This document shows, one piece after another, positions 1 through 6,175 of a DNA stretch of 17,952 bases. Numbering within the stretch: position 1 is the stretch's first letter; each line of letters starts with the position of its first letter. Location: contig JAKOYN010000078.1 of NCBI GenBank assembly GCA_029780415.1, forward strand, positions 1 through 17,952. Direction: 5' to 3'. The notes beneath the pieces were generated by a model. That model worked only from the letters and a program-made list of their open reading frames with translations. It did not search any database and was not told where the DNA came from. The translations under genes were made by a program, and so were the position numbers. The stretch comes from RXIX01 sp003989075 (GTDB taxonomy: Bacteria > Pseudomonadota > Gammaproteobacteria > Competibacterales > Competibacteraceae).

Positions 1-235
1 GACTCTGCCCCGTAAAGGGCCTGGTGACGGAAGCCTTGCGGCTTCGCTCCCCTCGCCCATGTTGCGTAGCGGCATTACGCCCCAATCCGTTTCGTGCTTA
101 CCCTATGCGTGTCTGCAACCAGGGCTTCCAGAGCTTGGGACTGAGGAAGCATCCCAAGGCAGGTCTTGAACCTCTACGCAACGTAGCCCCTTTCAACATC
201 CCGGTTAGGCGGGCTTAGGCTGGTCAACCGAGCCT
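1..235 (-). ncRNA. Probable HEARO / omega RNA of an IscB-type element (may extend past the left edge)
   Basis: Read on the minus strand, this stretch is rich in local stems. CTTGGGA (134-140) pairs with TCCCAAG (152-158), GAAGCC (30-35) with GGCTTC (40-45), and GCCC (7-10) with GGGC (17-20). A 9-base long-range complement joins 174-182 with 61-69. The order of a GTTGAAAG motif (190-197), then a TGGGAT...CAGTCCCA stem, then a GGAAGC segment resembles, from memory, the omega RNA scaffold of IscB systems. Such RNAs lie just upstream of iscB and guide the IscB nuclease with sequence at their 5' end. The iscB reading frame would lie left of base 1 and cannot be seen. The RNA runs in the same direction as hemW. 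It could instead be a decayed remnant or another structured element. A covariance-model search against the HEARO family would decide. Confidence 0.58.
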
Positions 236-248
236 GTTTTCACAAGTT

Positions 249-274
249 CCCGCCTTCAGGCGGGGGTAGTTGAC
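249..274 (-). mobile_element. Hairpin resembling an IS200/IS605-type element end
   Basis: CCCGCC (249-254) and GGCGGG (259-264) form a perfect 6-bp stem around TTCA. On the minus strand it is preceded by GTCAACTACC (265-274). This GTCAAC-plus-hairpin signature is common at the ends of IS200/IS605 and tnpB/iscB elements, where single-strand hairpins are recognised by the transposase. It lies directly 5' of the presumed omega RNA, so it may mark the element boundary. The exact cleavage site and the boundary with host DNA cannot be fixed from one copy. Confidence 0.5.
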
Positions 275-386
275 GATTTCTCCTTGGGTGAAGGTGGGGG
301 CAGGCGCTGCGATTCAAGTGGCGATGATAGCGGCCGGACCGGCGCTGCGCTGGCACGTTCTTGCGATCCGCGCCCCGATCGCGCCC

Positions 387-1547
387 TCAGTCGGGAACGA
401 ACATCTGCAGCAGTTCGTTGAGAAAGCGTAGTCCCTGCGCGGTCGCGCGCAGTCGCTCCGGGTCGCTTGCCAGCAGACCGCGCTGCCGCGCCGGCTCCAG
501 CAGCGGTTGCAGCGCCTCCAGCGTCAGGCCGGTGCGGGCACTCAGCAGCGTCGCGGGCACTCCATCCAGCAGGCGCAGAGCATTCATCAGGAATTCCAGC
601 GGCAGATCGGCGTGCGCAACCGGTGCATCAGCACCGATCGCGGCGGGCGTACCGGCATGGGCCAGATAATCGCGTGGATGCTTAAGCTTCCACAGCCGCC
701 AGATTTGGCCATTCGCCGCATCGCTGAGTTTGCCATGGGCGCCGGCGCCGATGCCCAGATAGTCACCAAATTCCCAGTAATTGAGATTGTGCCGGCAGCG
801 TCGCCCATCGCGCGCATAAGCGGACACTTCATAGCGCACGTAGCCATGCCGGGCCAGGTCCGCCTCGGCCTGCTGCTGCATCCGGTCACACTGTTCATCG
901 TCAGGCAGCGGCGGCGGCGCGTGGTGAAAGGCGGTGTTGGGTTCGAGGGTGAGCTGATAGTAGGAAATGTGTGCCGGTTGCAGGGCGATGGCATTGGCGA
1001 TATCGGCCCGCGCCTGTGCCGGAGTCTGCCCGGGCAGGCCGAACATCAGGTCGAGATTGAAATTGTCCAGCCCAGCGGCATGGGCGGCTTCGGCAGCGGC
1101 GCAGGCTTCACGGCGGCCGTGAATCCGTCCCAGTCGTTGCAGGGCGGCCTCATCGAAACTCTGCACACCGATCGACAGCCGGCTGATGCCGACGGCGCGA
1201 AATTCGGCAAACTTGCCCTGCTCGACGGTGCCCGGGTTGGCTTCCAGGGTGATTTCCAGATCCGGGCGCAGGGGCAGCCGTGCGCGCAACCCGGACAGCA
1301 GCCGATCCAGCGCCTCAGCCGACAGCAGACTGGGTGTGCCGCCGCCGATGAACACACTTTCGATACGCCGTCCCCAGACCCGGGGCAGATCCTGTTCCAG
1401 ATCAGCCAGCAGGGCATCGACATAGGCCATTTCCGGCAGGGGGCCACGCGCCTCGTGGGAGTTGAAGTCGCAATACGGACATTTGCGCACGCACCAGGGC
1501 ATATGGACGTACAAGGCCAGCGGAATCGCTTCGGAAAACACTAACAT
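387..1547 (-). CDS. hemW: HemW, radical SAM heme chaperone (oxygen-independent coproporphyrinogen oxidase-like)
   Basis: HemW proteins bind a [4Fe-4S] cluster, S-adenosylmethionine and heme, and are thought to deliver heme to respiratory enzymes. The 386-residue product has the radical-SAM CxxxCxxC motif at C19, C23 and C26 (MPWCVRKCPYCDF), followed by GGGTPSLL (68-75), EANPGT (102-107), RLSIGVQSF and GLPGQT, and a C-terminal HemN-like domain with NYWEFGDYLGIGAGAH. The cysteine motif lacks the extra Cys that marks true HemN oxidases, and the length fits HemW. I chose the ATG at 1547 because AGGA lies six bases upstream and the protein then begins a few residues before the conserved strand. 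A longer frame from a GTG at 1661 adds 38 unconserved residues. It is the last gene of the minus-strand rph-rdgB-hemW group, separated from rdgB by an opposing gene. Confidence 0.93.
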   Translation of the reverse strand: MLVFSEAIPLALYVHMPWCVRKCPYCDFNSHEARGPLPEMAYVDALLADLEQDLPRVWGRRIESVFIGGGTPSLLSAEALDRLLSGLRARLPLRPDLEITLEANPGTVEQGKFAEFRAVGISRLSIGVQSFDEAALQRLGRIHGRREACAAAEAAHAAGLDNFNLDLMFGLPGQTPAQARADIANAIALQPAHISYYQLTLEPNTAFHHAPPPLPDDEQCDRMQQQAEADLARHGYVRYEVSAYARDGRRCRHNLNYWEFGDYLGIGAGAHGKLSDAANGQIWRLWKLKHPRDYLAHAGTPAAIGADAPVAHADLPLEFLMNALRLLDGVPATLLSARTGLTLEALQPLLEPARQRGLLASDPERLRATAQGLRFLNELLQMFVPD

Positions 1548-1672
1548 CGGGTGTCCTGGCATAGAATGAGCTAATCCAAAAATGAAAATGGGCCAAAGCC
1601 TGTTCGTATGACCGTCCCAATGCCGGGATGATCTACCGGCCTGTAGCCGTTGCCACCACACGCAGGAGTGTT

Positions 1673-2353
1673 ATGGAACTCAATCAGGTCTATTTCAAAA
1701 CCAGCAAGGGGCTGGAGGAAATCCAGAATCGGACCTATAAGCTGGCCGCCAGCCTGCGCCGGCTGCTGATTATGGTCGATGGCCGTTCCACTGCCGCTGA
1801 GATGATTCAGCGCTTGACCACGCTCGGTGACGTGGCTATTGCCCTGGGCGAACTGGAGGCAGGCGGTTTCATTGCCTCGGGAGCCAGCGTCGAGGCCAGC
1901 GCCGGCAGTCGGGTCAGCGTACCGCCGCCAAAAGCGGTTACGATCCGCCCGCCCGCAGCACCGGCCGGCGCGCGCGCGACCCCGACTCCGAGCCCGACGC
2001 CAGCCGTCAACAGGACGCCTGCCTTGTCTGAAGGGGCCATCATGCAGGATATCTGGGGTGGCGAAACCAGCGCCGCTCCCAGCCCCGCGCAGCCGCTGGC
2101 ACAGTCCGGGCAGCCGGCGTTCAATCTCGACAAGGCCAAGAGCTTTGTGCGCTTTACCCTGCTCGGTGCGATGGGTCCGGCTGCCGGTCGCCGGGTCGAA
2201 CGCATCGAAGCGACCCATTCCGCTGAGGAACTGCGCGTCGAACTCGACGCCATCCGCGACATGCTGCCCAAGGTGCTCTCCAAGCGGCAGGCGGAACTGA
2301 TCTGGCGTCAGCTCGAACCGATCATGCTGTCGCTGAATCAGGCGCCGCTGTGA
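1673..2353 (+). CDS. Unrecognised three-part protein, possible winged-helix N-terminus
   Basis: This is a 226-residue protein with no function I can name. Residues 1-75 look like a small helical, winged-helix-like domain (MELNQVYFKTSKG..., ending ...GELEAGGFIASG). A Pro/Ala/Thr-rich linker of roughly 50 residues follows. A mostly helical C-terminal half (about 150-226) carries KSFVRFTLLGAMG and a charged amphipathic stretch. No signal peptide or membrane segment is seen. The ATG at 1673 has AGGAG just upstream; an in-frame ATG at 1628 would add 15 poorly convincing residues. The gene diverges from hemW and runs head-on into rdgB, sharing its last 32 bases (2322-2353) with the rdgB 3' end. The linker-joined two-domain layout suggests a regulatory or adaptor role, which is only inference. 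Confidence 0.75.
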   Translation: MELNQVYFKTSKGLEEIQNRTYKLAASLRRLLIMVDGRSTAAEMIQRLTTLGDVAIALGELEAGGFIASGASVEASAGSRVSVPPPKAVTIRPPAAPAGARATPTPSPTPAVNRTPALSEGAIMQDIWGGETSAAPSPAQPLAQSGQPAFNLDKAKSFVRFTLLGAMGPAAGRRVERIEATHSAEELRVELDAIRDMLPKVLSKRQAELIWRQLEPIMLSLNQAPL

Positions 2354-2969
2354 GCAGGCTCCAGAACGCCGGGTGCTGGTGCAAAGCCCGATCGAGCTGT
2401 GCCAGCGCCTGGCCGCGATGGCTGAGCTGGTTCTTGCTGGCCAGATCCAGTTCGGCTGCGCTGCAGGCCCGGCTGGCCACCCAGAACAGCGGATCATAGC
2501 CAAAGCCGCCGTTGCCGCGCGGCGCCTCCAGCACCATGCCTTCCCAGCTGGCCTGGCAGATCAGCGGCGCCGGGTCGGTGGCATGGCGTAACAGGGCCAG
2601 CGCGCAATGGAACCGGGCACCGCGCCGCGCTGCCGGCATCCCGTGCAGGGCCTGCAGCAGGCGGACAATATTGGCCTGGTCATCGGCCCCGGGACCGGCA
2701 TAGCGGGCTGAGTAAATCCCCGGCGCGCCGCCGAGCGCATCGACGACCAATCCTGAATCATCGGCCAGCGCCGGCAGGCCGGTCTGGTGGGCGGCATTGC
2801 GGGCCTTGAGCAGGGCGTTCTCGACAAAGCTCAACCCGGTTTCCTCGATTTCGGTGACACCCAGTTGCGACTGCGGCACGATGTCCAGCGCCAGATCAGC
2901 CAGTGCCGCAGCGAATTCACGCGCCTTGCCGGCATTGCCGGTGGCCAGGACGACGCGCTGCCGGCTCAT
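2322..2969 (-). CDS. rdgB: RdgB/Ham1 family dITP/XTP pyrophosphatase
   Basis: The enzyme hydrolyses non-canonical purine nucleoside triphosphates (dITP, ITP, XTP) to monophosphates plus pyrophosphate, keeping deaminated bases out of nucleic acids. The 215-residue product carries the family signatures: TGNAGK (10-15), the metal-binding DDSGL (70-74), GGFGYDPLF (154-162) and the terminal SHR (183-185). It is slightly longer than the roughly 197-residue E. coli protein because of a C-terminal tail. Its start codon overlaps the rph stop by 4 bases (ATGA, 2966-2969), indicating translational coupling. Its last 32 bases overlap the 3' end of the opposing gene ending at 2353. Confidence 0.96.
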   Translation of the reverse strand: MSRQRVVLATGNAGKAREFAAALADLALDIVPQSQLGVTEIEETGLSFVENALLKARNAAHQTGLPALADDSGLVVDALGGAPGIYSARYAGPGADDQANIVRLLQALHGMPAARRGARFHCALALLRHATDPAPLICQASWEGMVLEAPRGNGGFGYDPLFWVASRACSAAELDLASKNQLSHRGQALAQLDRALHQHPAFWSLLTAAPDSATA

Positions 2970-3682
2970 AGCCCCAGCGCCTCACGCTGCTTACCGAGCA
3001 ACTGCTCGATCCCACCGCGCGCCAGATCCAGCATGGCCTGCAGTTCTTCCATGCGGAACGCGTGGCCCTCGGCGGTGCCCTGCAGCTCAACGAAGGCGCC
3101 GGCCTCGTTCATGACCACGTTCATGTCGGTTTCGGCCTCGCTGTCCTCGGCATAATCCAGATCCAGCACCGGCACGCCCCGGTAAATGCCCACTGACACC
3201 GAGGCAATCTGGCCATGCAGCGGATTTTTCCTGATCTGTCGGCGGGTCATCAGATGCCGGATCGCGTCGGCCAGGGCGACGAAACCGCCGGTGATGGAAG
3301 CAGTACGAGTACCCCCATCGGCCTGGATGACATCGCAATCCAGGGTAATGGTGCGTTCACCGAGTGCGCTCAGATCAACCACTGCGCGCAGCGAGCGGCC
3401 AATCAGGCGCTGGATTTCCAGGGTGCGCCCTTCCTGGCGGCCACGTCCGGCCTCGCGGGCCGAGCGGGTATGGGTGGCGCGCGGCAGCATGCCATATTCA
3501 GCGGTGACCCAGCCCTGGCCCTTGCCCTTGAGGAACGGCGGCACCCGTTCCTCGACACTGGCAGTGCAGATCACCCGGGTATCCCCGAATTCCACCAGCA
3601 CCGAGCCTTCAGCGTGCTTGGTGAATTGACGGGTGAGGCGGATGGGGCGCAGTTCATCAGCGGCGCGGTGGCTGGGGCGCAT
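2966..3682 (-). CDS. rph: Ribonuclease PH
   Basis: This is a phosphate-dependent 3'-to-5' exoribonuclease that trims the 3' ends of tRNA precursors and forms a hexamer. The 238-residue protein is full length for the family. Visible motifs are the N-terminal RPIRLTRQFTKHAEGSVL, R86 in the RQEGRTLEIQR region, the phosphate-binding GGTRTASITGG (123-133, including R126) and the acidic active-site segment with D180 and D186 (LDLDYAEDSEAETDMN). The ATG at 3680-3682 has AGGAA eight bases upstream. It is the first gene of the minus-strand group and is divergent from yicC, as in E. coli. Unlike the frameshifted E. coli K-12 gene, it is intact here. Confidence 0.97.
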   Translation of the reverse strand: MRPSHRAADELRPIRLTRQFTKHAEGSVLVEFGDTRVICTASVEERVPPFLKGKGQGWVTAEYGMLPRATHTRSAREAGRGRQEGRTLEIQRLIGRSLRAVVDLSALGERTITLDCDVIQADGGTRTASITGGFVALADAIRHLMTRRQIRKNPLHGQIASVSVGIYRGVPVLDLDYAEDSEAETDMNVVMNEAGAFVELQGTAEGHAFRMEELQAMLDLARGGIEQLLGKQREALGL

Positions 3683-3988
3683 GGACGGAGTTCCTATGGT
3701 CGGTCGCGGGCGGGCGGATTAATGAGCCAAGTGGGGGCGCACTATAGCAGAAGGCGCCAGACCGGTCCCGGAGCGAAAAATTGTTCCGGCGGCGCCAACA
3801 GCGCCGATTCGGCCTAAGATAAAGCCGTTTGCGCATGCGCACTCGCTGCCTCCCGCACCAAGGCATATTCCGCAGCCCGGGCCCCAACCCGCTCCTAATA
3901 ACGACAATAAGGCCGCCATGCACCGGATGGGGTAGACGCGCGCCGCGTAGACCCTGACTGACCCACCACTGAAGATCGAGGATGACCC
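3683..3988. other. Divergent intergenic region between rph and yicC
   Basis: No protein gene is supported in these 306 bases. It holds the rph leader and a plausible minus-strand promoter (3741-3749), a 6-bp hairpin (CGGCGC 3790-3795 with GCGCCG 3801-3806), a perfect 10-bp palindrome GCGCATGCGC (3831-3840), and the yicC ribosome-binding site GAGGA (3978-3982). I could not identify a convincing plus-strand promoter for yicC. The palindrome and hairpin could be regulator sites but match no operator I know. Confidence 0.55.
3741..3749 (-). promoter_or_regulatory. Candidate extended -10 promoter element for rph-rdgB
   Basis: The minus strand reads TGCTATAGT, an extended -10 (TGn plus TATAGT), about 59 bases before the rph start codon. 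No good -35 box is seen at the usual spacing, as can be the case for extended -10 promoters. It is the only recognisable sigma-70-like signal driving the minus-strand group. Confidence 0.4.
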
Positions 3989-4855
3989 ATGTTACGCAGC
4001 ATGACCGCCTTTGCCCGGCAGGAACGGCCCAGCGCCTGGGGTACCATCACCTGGGAATTGCGCTCGGTGAATCACCGCTATCTGGAAACCAGCTTCCGCT
4101 TGCCGGAAGCGCTGCGCGGTCTGGAAACGCTGGCGCGGGAACGGGTGAACAGCGCGCTCAGCCGGGGCAAGGTGGAGTGCGCCCTGAAGCTGCAGACGGC
4201 CGGCGCGGCCCTGACCGCCATTACCCTGAACCATGCCCTGGTCGAGCGCCTGCTGGATATCGCCGCTGAGCTGGAACATATGACCGGGCCGGGCACCGGT
4301 TTGCGCCTGGCGGATATCCTGCGCTGGCCAGGGGTGATCAATGAAGCCGAGCCGGATCTGGATGAGATTCGCAGCGCTATTCTCGACGGGCTCGATGCCG
4401 CCCTGGCGGAGCTGATCGCCACCCGTGAGCGCGAAGGGCAGCGTACCGCCGAGATGCTGCAGCAGCGCTGTACGGCGATGCGTCTGCAGGTAGCGCGGGT
4501 GCGGGTGCGCCGGCCCGAGGTGCTGGCCCGCTGGCGCGAGAAGCTGCTGGGGCGTCTGGCGGATATTGCGGTGGATGCTGATCCGGGCCGGCTGGAGCAG
4601 GAGCTGGCGCTGGTCGCGCAGCGTCTGGATGTGGAAGAGGAACTGGATCGGCTCGACACCCATCTTGATGAGATCGAGAGCGTGCTGGGGCGCGCTGAGC
4701 CGGTTGGGCGGCGCCTGGATTTTCTGATGCAGGAACTCAACCGCGAAGCTAATACCCTGTCGTCGAAATCCGCCGATGCCGATACGACGCGGGCGGCGGT
4801 GGAGCTGAAGGTTCTGATCGAGCAGATGCGCGAACAGATTCAGAATATCGAATAG
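3989..4855 (+). CDS. yicC: YicC family endoribonuclease
   Basis: YicC proteins are conserved bacterial endoribonucleases linked to stationary-phase survival and small-RNA turnover. The 288-residue product matches the family length (287 in E. coli). It begins with the characteristic MLRSMTAFAR segment followed by WELRSVNHRYLE, and ends with the conserved C-terminal domain (about 205-288: DVEEELDRLDTHL, GRRLDFLMQELNREANTL, SKSADADTT, ELKVLIEQMREQIQNIE). The ATG at 3989 has GAGGA six bases upstream; an out-of-frame ATG at 3982 is not used. It is transcribed away from rph. A repeat element and a strong terminator separate it from gmk, so it is probably a single-gene unit. Confidence 0.95.
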   Translation: MLRSMTAFARQERPSAWGTITWELRSVNHRYLETSFRLPEALRGLETLARERVNSALSRGKVECALKLQTAGAALTAITLNHALVERLLDIAAELEHMTGPGTGLRLADILRWPGVINEAEPDLDEIRSAILDGLDAALAELIATREREGQRTAEMLQQRCTAMRLQVARVRVRRPEVLARWREKLLGRLADIAVDADPGRLEQELALVAQRLDVEEELDRLDTHLDEIESVLGRAEPVGRRLDFLMQELNREANTLSSKSADADTTRAAVELKVLIEQMREQIQNIE

Positions 4856-4860
4856 AGACG

Positions 4861-4971
4861 GGACTTTCGCTTTTCGTCATTCCCGCGTATGCGGGAATCC
4901 AGTAGCGTGTTGAAAAGAATGGATACCCGCTTTCGCGGGTATGACGGAAAAAGTCAGGTAAGCGAAAGTCC
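4861..4971. repeat. 111-bp MITE-like double-hairpin inverted-repeat element
   Basis: Perfect 12-bp terminal inverted repeats, GGACTTTCGCTT (4861-4872) and AAGCGAAAGTCC (4960-4971), enclose two facing hairpins. The left is ATTCCCGC/GCGGGAAT (4879-4898) and the right is ATACCCGC/GCGGGTAT (4923-4942). The flanking CGTCAT (4875-4880) and ATGACG (4941-4946) are also complementary. CGTCATTCCCGC...GCGGGAATCCA units are widespread dispersed repeats in proteobacteria. The element starts five bases after the yicC stop codon and lies wholly between yicC and its terminator, so it is transcribed as yicC 3' RNA. No clear target-site duplication is visible. Confidence 0.8.
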
Positions 4972-5000
4972 TGAGAGAATCAACGGATCAGCCGTTTTGC

Positions 5001-5026
5001 AAAGCCGTCGTATTGACGGCTTTTTT
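5001..5026 (+). terminator. Intrinsic terminator after yicC
   Basis: A perfect 9-bp stem, AAAGCCGTC (5001-5009) and GACGGCTTT (5015-5023), surrounds a 5-base loop. The run of six T (5021-5026) includes the last stem bases. This is a textbook rho-independent terminator on the plus strand. It should separate yicC from the gmk series. Confidence 0.85.
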
Positions 5027-5116
5027 GATGGGGGATTGCCGGAATTGTGCTGTCACTGTTTCTCCCGGTTGGCATGGCTCAGCAGGGAAGCACAGGCCAT
5101 GGCCCGCCCATTCCCC

Positions 5117-5146
5117 TGCACCAGACGGGTGCGGTTCCGCTAGAAT
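5117..5146 (+). promoter_or_regulatory. Candidate promoter for gmk-rpoZ-spoT
   Basis: TAGAAT (5141-5146) is a good -10 match, about 42 bases upstream of the gmk ATG and downstream of the yicC terminator. The -35 region (around TGCACC, 5117-5122) is weak. The position is sensible because the terminator calls for a new promoter here. Confidence 0.35.
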
Positions 5147-5187
5147 TATTGAATCATCCCTGTCGCGCCTGTAGCGAGCAACCCGTC

Positions 5188-5802
5188 ATGAGTCTTGGAA
5201 CCCTGTATATCGTCGCTGCACCTTCGGGTGCCGGCAAGACCAGCCTGGTCCGCAGTCTGGTCGAGACCACGCCCGATCTGACCGTCTCCGTGTCCCACAC
5301 CACCCGCCCGCCTCGCCCCGGCGAGCAGGATGGCGTGCATTATCACTTCGTAGCGCCCGCGACCTTCGAAGCCATGATCGCGGCCGGAGCATTCCTGGAA
5401 CATGCCCGGGTGTTTGGCAATGCCTACGGGACCAGCCGTGCCGCGGTGCTGGAACAGCAGGCTGCGGGCCGGGATGTGATTCTGGAAATCGACTGGCAGG
5501 GTGCACAGCAGGTGCGGGCGCTGCTGCCCGGCAGCCTGGGCATTTTCATTCTGCCGCCATCGCGGGCGGTGCTGCGTGAACGGCTGGCCGGACGCGGCCA
5601 GGATAGCGCGGCGGTTATCGAGACGCGCATGAGCGCCGCACTGGATGAGCTGACGCATTACGCGGAATTCGATTACCTGGTGGTGAACGATGTCTTCGAG
5701 ACCGCCCTGGAGGCATTGCGCGCCATCATCCTCGGCAATCGCCAGCGCCGTGCGAATCAGGAAGTGCGCCATGCTGATCTGCTGCAGGCGCTATTGTCTT
5801 AG
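5188..5802 (+). CDS. gmk: Guanylate kinase
   Basis: The enzyme phosphorylates GMP to GDP with ATP, an essential cytosolic step in GTP and dGTP supply. The 204-residue product shows the P-loop APSGAGKTS (11-19), the GMP-binding SVSHTTRPPRPGEQDGVHYHF region (about 34-54) and ILEIDWQGAQQV, all diagnostic of guanylate kinases. I chose the ATG at 5188 because it gives the usual family N-terminus (TLYIVAAPSGAGKT). A longer frame from a GTG at 5047 adds 47 unconserved residues. The Shine-Dalgarno is weak. It heads the gmk-rpoZ-spoT series, so GMP kinase is made alongside the enzyme that turns GTP/GDP into alarmones. Confidence 0.96.
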   Translation: MSLGTLYIVAAPSGAGKTSLVRSLVETTPDLTVSVSHTTRPPRPGEQDGVHYHFVAPATFEAMIAAGAFLEHARVFGNAYGTSRAAVLEQQAAGRDVILEIDWQGAQQVRALLPGSLGIFILPPSRAVLRERLAGRGQDSAAVIETRMSAALDELTHYAEFDYLVVNDVFETALEALRAIILGNRQRRANQEVRHADLLQALLS

Positions 5803-5866
5803 CGGTTTGCGTTCAGCATGATAGATGCTGCAAGATCAAGAGAATGCAACCTGGAGATTCACCCGC

Positions 5867-6148
5867 ATGGCCCGAATTACTGTTGAAGACTGCCTCCACC
5901 AGGTGGATAACCGTTTTGAGCTGGTGTTGATCGCCGCGCGCCGTGCCCGCGAGCTGACGCTTGGCCGTGACCCTCTGGTGCCCAGGGAGAATGACAAGCC
6001 TACGGTGTTGGCATTGCGCGAACTGGCCGAGGGCAAGCTCAACTACATGCTCAAGGATCGGAAGGGATGGGAATCGGTCAGGTCGCTGCCGGCGCGCGAG
6101 GAAAGCAGCGCCGGGGCTGCGACCGATACGGCAACGACGGCGGAGTAG
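5867..6148 (+). CDS. rpoZ: RNA polymerase omega subunit
   Basis: Omega aids assembly of RNA polymerase by binding beta-prime, and forms part of one ppGpp site in proteobacteria. The 93-residue product (91 in E. coli) begins MARITVEDCLHQVDNRFELV and continues with the conserved AARRARELTLG, ENDKPTVLALRELAEGKL and an acidic, low-complexity tail. The ATG at 5867 has GGAG about ten bases upstream; an in-frame start at 5825 adds 14 non-family residues. It lies 64 bases after gmk and 27 bases before the spoT-type gene, the usual gammaproteobacterial order. Confidence 0.96.
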   Translation: MARITVEDCLHQVDNRFELVLIAARRARELTLGRDPLVPRENDKPTVLALRELAEGKLNYMLKDRKGWESVRSLPAREESSAGAATDTATTAE

Positions 6149-6175
6149 GATTCCGCCCCACTGGAGACACGGCTC

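Noticed and set aside
24..218. A 64-codon plus-strand frame at the left edge
   Set aside because: It runs antisense through the presumed structured RNA, has no ribosome-binding site that I can see, and its product resembles no family.
507..1544. A 345-codon open frame on the plus strand opposite hemW
   Set aside because: It is antisense to a gene with clear radical-SAM motifs, has no recognisable domains, and long antisense frames are expected in GC-rich DNA.
387..1547. Identity as HemN, the coproporphyrinogen III dehydrogenase
   Set aside because: The cysteine motif is CxxxCxxC without the following extra Cys, and the length and N-terminus match HemW.
4889..5143. An 84-codon frame between yicC and gmk
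   Set aside because: It runs through the inverted-repeat element and the terminator stem, and has no family resemblance.
4856..5187. The possibility that yicC, gmk, rpoZ and spoT form one operon
   Set aside because: A strong intrinsic terminator (5001-5026) lies between yicC and gmk, with a plausible new -10 downstream of it.
5807..5836. A possible promoter between gmk and rpoZ (TTGCGT ... CAAGAT)
   Set aside because: The -10 match is poor and the genes are close together, so co-transcription is the simpler reading.
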